A stretch of 64,000 nt of DNA, from the NCBI RefSeq assembly GCF_902167145.1, contig NC_050100.1, positions 188,039,439-188,103,438 on the forward strand, in the 5' to 3' direction. Positions 60,120 to 64,000 of this stretch are shown here, piece by piece (the stretch's first letter is position 1; every line of letters starts with the position of its first letter). A program made the position numbers and the translations under genes. This stretch comes from Zea mays. Its lineage: Eukaryota; Streptophyta; Magnoliopsida; Poales; Poaceae. The notes beneath the pieces were generated by a model, which had not been told where the DNA came from, did no database searches, and saw nothing but the letters and a program-made list of their open reading frames with translations.

Positions 60120-60460
60120 GATAAATAAAAGGATGGTCGCGCGGCGAGACGCGCGACAAAGCTCTCTAAAACAAATTAAGAAGTTAACGACTCGTCGCGC
60201 GACCGAGCACGCAGCGAGACACTTCGCCTTAGCTAAGAGGAAACGTTAAGCGTCGCGCGACGAAGCGCACGACGGCACACGTCGACTAAACTGAGTCCAA
60301 AGTGGAACGTCGCGTGAATACACACGCGGCGTTACACCTTAAACAACCTGAAACAAAAATGGATCGTCGCGCGACGAAGCGCACGACGCAACACGAGATA
60401 GAATATGAATTTAGACAAATCCGTCGCGCGGCGAAGCGCGCGACGCAACACGCTAATTAA
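60120..60460. repeat. CGTCGCGCG hairpin array in F LTR
   Basis: Six units around GTCGCGCG(A/G)CGAAGCGC(A/G)CGAC spaced about 50-65 bp apart, each able to fold back on itself. Also at about 50600-50920 in the other LTR. Confidence 0.8.
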
Positions 60461-60539
60461 CGAATAATCACCGCGAGCGTGGGCGAGCGAAGATACGGTC
60501 GGGCGAGGCCGGGACGGGGAAACGGGCGACCGAGCTGGG

Positions 60540-61200
60540 GCCAGGGCGGTTGAACCGGCCGGGGCGGCCGAGCCGGCCGGGGCCGCGCCGAGGACGCGCC
60601 GGCGAGCAGGGGAGGAGCGGGGGCGGGCGGGCGAGCGCCGCGCGGGGCCGGGACGGGGCCGAGGGCGGGCGCCGAGCGCCGCCGCGGGGAGGGGCCGAGC
60701 GGGCGGGCCGAACGCCGCCGCGGGCGAGCGGGCAGGGGGCCGAGCCGCCGCGCCGAGGGGCCGAGCGGGGGCCGAGCGGGCGGGCCGAACGCCGCCGCGG
60801 GCGAGCGGGCAGGGGGGCCGAGCCGCCGCGCCGAGGGGCCGAGCGGGGGCCGAGCGGGCGAGCCGGGGCGCCGCCGCGGGGAGGGAGGGGGGAGGGGCCG
60901 CGCGGGGGGGCCGGGCGGGCAGGGGCCGCGCCGCCGCGCCGAGGGCAGCCGGGCGGGGGCCGCGCCACCGCGGGCGAGCGCCGCCGGGGGCCGGGGAGGG
61001 GGCGGGCGAGGCCGGCCGCGGGCCGGGGAAGGGCGGGCGCCGCCGCGCGCGCGAGCCGAGGGGCGGGGAGGGCCGCCGCGGCCGGGGGACGGGCGGACGA
61101 GGGCCACCGCGGCCGGGCAGGGGCGGGCATGGGGCGCGCGCGAGCAGGGGAAGAAGGGGGCGCGCGTGGGGAGAAGAAGGGGGAGGGAGAGGGAGAGAGA
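60540..61200. repeat. GC-rich low-complexity tract with 77-bp tandem repeat
   Basis: Nearly pure G/C sequence of GGGCCGAGCGGGCG words with an internal 77-bp duplication (GAACGCC at 60710 and 60787; in the other LTR 51171 and 51248). The long frames through it are composition artefacts. Confidence 0.75.
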
Positions 61201-61736
61201 GAAGAGAAGGGGAGGGGAGGGGAGCTCACCTCGGGGTCCAAAATCCGGTGATCGCCGTCTCCAAACCCTAGGGCACCACGGGGAGAGAGAGGTGGGAGAG
61301 GGAGAGAGAAGTTGTTGCGCGGGAGATCCAAATGAGAGAGAGAGGAGAGGTGGGGGCGCATGGGGGGGGGGGGGGTTGGGCGCCAGGGGCGCGCAGGCTG
61401 GGGCGGGCCAGGCCGGCTGAGCTGGGCTGGGCCGAACCACTTCGCGGATCAAAAACCCACGACGAGCGCGACCACTAAACGGAATTAAATCGCGAACCGA
61501 AATCCGGAACGGAACGAGACGAACACTCAACATCAGACAAAGAAATGTGCTTCGGCATGATGCAACACCCATGACACTTAGGTTTTGGTTTATACATGAC
61601 ACGAACACTTGTCACTATACTGGTTTGAAATTGGGAAGAGGGAGCAAACAGGGAAAGAGAAAAGAGAGTAACGCCCGAGTTTGGTGAGAGAAAAGAAGAA
61701 AAAATTCTGCCCCCAAATTCAGGGCGTTACAGTTGG

Positions 61737-62523
61737 GAAGTGGAAAACTTGGATGCAATGAAAGGTGGGGTGGTTGGGGTATTTATAGCCCCAACCACCA
61801 AACTTGACCGTTGGTGGAGGCTGTCTGTTTGATGGCGCACCGGACAGTCCGGTGCACACCGGACATGTCCGGTGCCCCAGCCACGTCACCAATGCCGTTG
61901 GATTCTGACCGTTGGAGCTTCTGACTTCTGGGCCCGCCTGGATGTCCGGTGCACACCGGACATGTCCTGTTCATTGTCCGGTGCGCCAGTATGGGCACGC
62001 CTGACGTCTGCGCGCAGCGCGCGCATTTAATGCGTTGCAGGTAGCCGTTGGCGCCGAAATAGCCGTTGCCCCGCTGTTGCACCGGACAGTCCGGTGCACA
62101 CCGGACAGTCCGGTGAATTTTAGCGAAGCAGCCGACGTTAATTCCCGAGGCTAGCGAGTTCCGGAGGCCGCCCTTCCTTGGAGCACCGGACATGTCCGGT
62201 GTACACCGGACAGTCCGGTGAATTATAGCGGAGTGGCCTCCGTAAATTCCCGAAGCTAGCGAGTTCCGAGTTTGAGTTCTCTGGTGCACCGGACATGTCC
62301 GGTGGCACACCGGACAGTCCGGTGCGCCAGACCAGAGGTGCCTTCGGTTGCTCCTTTGCTCCTTTGTTGAATCCAATATTTGATCTTTTTATTGGCTAAG
62401 TGAGAACCTTTTACATCTGTATAACTTATACACTAGAGCAAACTAGTTAGTCCAATTATTTGTGTTGGGCAATTCAACCACCAAAATTATTTAGGAACTA
62501 GGTGTAAGCCTAATTCCCTTTCA
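61737..62523 (-). repeat. 3' LTR of sirevirus E, right part
   Basis: Continues 48402-48921 after removal of F; ends ...CCCTTTCA. It has TATA CTATAAATAC (61779-61788, minus), palindromes CCGGACAGTCCGG and the longer CCGGACATGTCCGG, and an imperfect 105-bp tandem duplication starting at 62101 and 62206. Whole LTR is about 1307 bp. Confidence 0.9.
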
Positions 62524-63313
62524 ATCTCCCCCTTTTTGGTGATTGATGCCAACACAAACCAAAGCAAATATAGAAGTGCATAATTGAACCAGTTTGCATA
62601 ATGTAAGTGCAAAGGTTGTTTGGAATTGAGCCAATGTAAATACTTACAAGATGTGCATGGATTGTTTCTTTGTTTTTAACATATTGGACCACATTTGCAC
62701 CACATGTTTTGTTTTTGCAAATCCTTTTGTAAATTCTTTTTCAAAGTCCTTTTGCAAGAAAGTCAAAGGTAAATGAACAAGATTTTTTGCAAAGCATTTT
62801 CAAGATTTGTTCCAAATGCTTTTCCTTTGACTAAACAAAACTCCCCCTAAATGAGATCCTCCTCTTTAGTGTTCAAGAGGGTTTTGATTTATCATTTTTG
62901 AAATACTACTTCCTCCCCCTTTAGAACATAATAAGATACCAATTTGAAATTGACCAATTGAAAATCTCCAAATTTTAAAAATTAGGTGGTGGTGCGGTCC
63001 TTTTGCTTTGGGCTCATATTTTCTCCCCCTTTGGCACGAATCGCCAAAAATGGAATCATTAGAGCCCACGAAGTACTTTCTTCTCCTTTGGTCATAAAAT
63101 AAATGAGTGAAGATTATACCAAAGTTGGAGAGAAGCTCGGAGTGACGGCGAAGGATGAGTAGTAGAGTGGAGTGGAAGCCTTTGTCTTTGCCGAAGACTC
63201 CAATTCCCTTTCAATATACCTATGACTTGGTTTGACATATACTTGAAAGCACATTAGTCATAGCATATAAAAGAGACATGATCAAAGGTATATTTATAAG
63301 CTATGTGTGTAAA
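62524..63313 (-). other. Polypurine-tract array of sirevirus E
   Basis: Non-coding. CTCCCCC-type tracts (purine on the minus strand) lie at about 62525, 62840, 62915 and 63025; the first abuts the LTR. Similar to 7943-8827 of B. Confidence 0.75.
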
Positions 63314-63891
63314 TTAGCAAAAGAAATTCCTAGAATCAAGAATATTGAGCTCATGCCTAAGTTTGGTAAAAGTTTGTTCATCAAGTGGCTTGGTAAAGAT
63401 ATCGGCTAATTGATCTTTAGTGTTAATGTATGAAATCTCGATATCCCCCTTTTGTTGGTGATCTCGAAGAAAATGATACCGAATGGCTATGTGTTTAGTG
63501 CGGCTATGTTCAACGGGATTATCCGCCATGCGGATTGCACTCTCATTATCACATAGAAGAGGAACTTTGGTTATTTTGTAACCGTAGTCCCGCAGGGTTT
63601 GCCTCATCCAAAGCAATTGCGCGCAACAATGGCCTGCGGCAATATACTCGGCTTCGGCGGTGGAAAGAGTGACCGAATTTTGCTTCTTTGAAGCCCAAGA
63701 CACCAAGGATCTTCCCAAGAACTGGCAAGTCCCCGATGTGCTCTTCCTATTAATCTTGCACCCCGCCCAATCGGCATCCGAATAACCAATCAAATCAAAT
63801 GTGGATCCCCGAGGGTACCAAAGCCCAAACTTAGGTGTGTAAGTCAAATATCTCAAGATTCGTTTTACGGCCGTAAGGTGTGATTCCTTAG
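63314..63891 (-). pseudogene. pol: Sirevirus E pol, RT end and RNase H
   Basis: Open frame of about 190 codons in the retained part: HLTAVKRILRYL, GYSDADWAGCK, STAEAEYIAAGH, LLCDNESAIRMAD, DIFTKPLDEQTF. It is the intact C-terminal part of a copia polyprotein and has CGA where B has TGA. It is cut at 63892 by the LTR of element G with CTTAG as the likely target site; the upstream part lies beyond the window. Confidence 0.9.
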
Positions 63892-64000
63892 TGTCGGGGA
63901 CCATAATTAGGGGTACCCTCAAGACGCCTAATTCTCAGCTGGTAACCCCCATCAGCATAAAGCTGCAAAGGCCTGATGGGCACGATTAAGTCAGGGATCA
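63892..64000. repeat. Huck-like LTR start, truncated by window
   Basis: Begins TGTCGGGGACCATAATTAGG directly after the break in E pol. From memory this matches the start of the maize gypsy Huck LTR. Only 109 bp are present, so orientation and identity are tentative. Confidence 0.6.

Larger units (their letters stand above)
48922..61731 (-). mobile_element. Intact Ty3/gypsy chromovirus F (Tekay/Del type)
   Basis: 12,810 bp, with LTRs beginning TGTAACGCCC and ending GGGTGTGACA on the minus strand and a perfect 5-bp target duplication GTTGG (48917-48921, 61732-61736). Order on the minus strand: 5' LTR 61731-58461, PBS, additional ORF 58200-57187, gag-pol 56783-52224, PPT, 3' LTR 52187-48922. 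The LTRs differ by roughly 15 substitutions plus small indels by eye, about 0.5%, so insertion was recent (order of 0.2 million years). A chromodomain at the C-terminus of the polyprotein places it among chromoviruses. No stop or frameshift in gag-pol, so it may be autonomous. Confidence 0.95.
58461..61731 (-). repeat. 5' LTR of chromovirus F
   Basis: 3271 bp. On the minus strand it begins with a promoter-like stretch and a CT-rich leader (about 61400-61270) containing CCCTAGGGTTT. A consensus donor GAG then GTGAGC follows at 61230/61229, then the GC-rich tract, the CGTCGCGCG array, and three exon-like pieces. Confidence 0.93.

Noticed and set aside
58634..61361. Alternative frame through the LTR exon-like pieces starting at ATG 61361
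   Set aside because: It is open because the pieces are multiples of three, and has a hydrophobic stretch, but is less protein-like than the acidic frame; cannot be excluded without reads.

Overview
The window is plant nuclear DNA from a grass, very probably maize (Zea mays) or another Zea. The reasons are maize-style Opie/Ji-type sirevirus LTRs with CCGGAC(A/T)GTCCGG palindromes, a Huck-type LTR at the right edge, Ac/Ds-like hAT termini, many small MITEs, and a few intron-containing genes between large nested retrotransposon blocks. Element-family names come from memory of those families; I ran no database search.

Layout. (1) 1-18252 is a retrotransposon block. Sirevirus A (minus, truncated by the window edge) has its 5' LTR at 5028-6225. 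Older copia element H is split into 6226-6707, 16064 to about 16980 and 17611-18252, ending in a 269-bp LTR. Full-length sirevirus B (6708-16063, TSD ATTCT) and a CACTA transposon end (to 17610) interrupt H. (2) 18253-43206 is the gene island: a TIC20-type chloroplast import gene (+, CDS 19885-22457), a filament-like plant protein gene of FPP7 type (+, CDS 27136-29681), and a membrane-anchored SPRY-domain gene (-, CDS 35307-33713). MITEs of Mutator, Stowaway, hAT and unclassified type lie in introns, leaders and spacers. (3) 43207-64000 is a nest: sirevirus C (+) is broken by sirevirus D (+), D by sirevirus E (-), and E by a 12.8-kb Ty3/gypsy chromovirus F of the Tekay/Del type (48922-61731, TSD GTTGG). 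A Huck-like LTR G enters E at 63892.

F is the most interesting object. It has an uninterrupted gag-pol frame ending in a chromodomain, nearly identical 3.3-kb LTRs, and an additional 337-aa sense ORF between the PBS and gag. Part of that ORF has a pattern resembling a double-stranded-RNA-binding motif. The start codons of both the additional ORF and gag directly follow a splice-acceptor-like AG, and the LTR holds consensus donors plus three short exon-like pieces with matching phases. I infer that F may make its products from one LTR promoter by alternative splicing; this is a hypothesis from sequence alone.

The three host genes are unrelated in function (plastid import, a coiled-coil protein, and a possible endosomal adaptor) and share no regulation that I can see. 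The elements matter to them mainly through position: a Mutator MITE, an Ac/Ds-like relic and a Stowaway sit in TIC20 introns, and a GC-rich hAT MITE sits about 40 bp upstream of the SPRY start codon.
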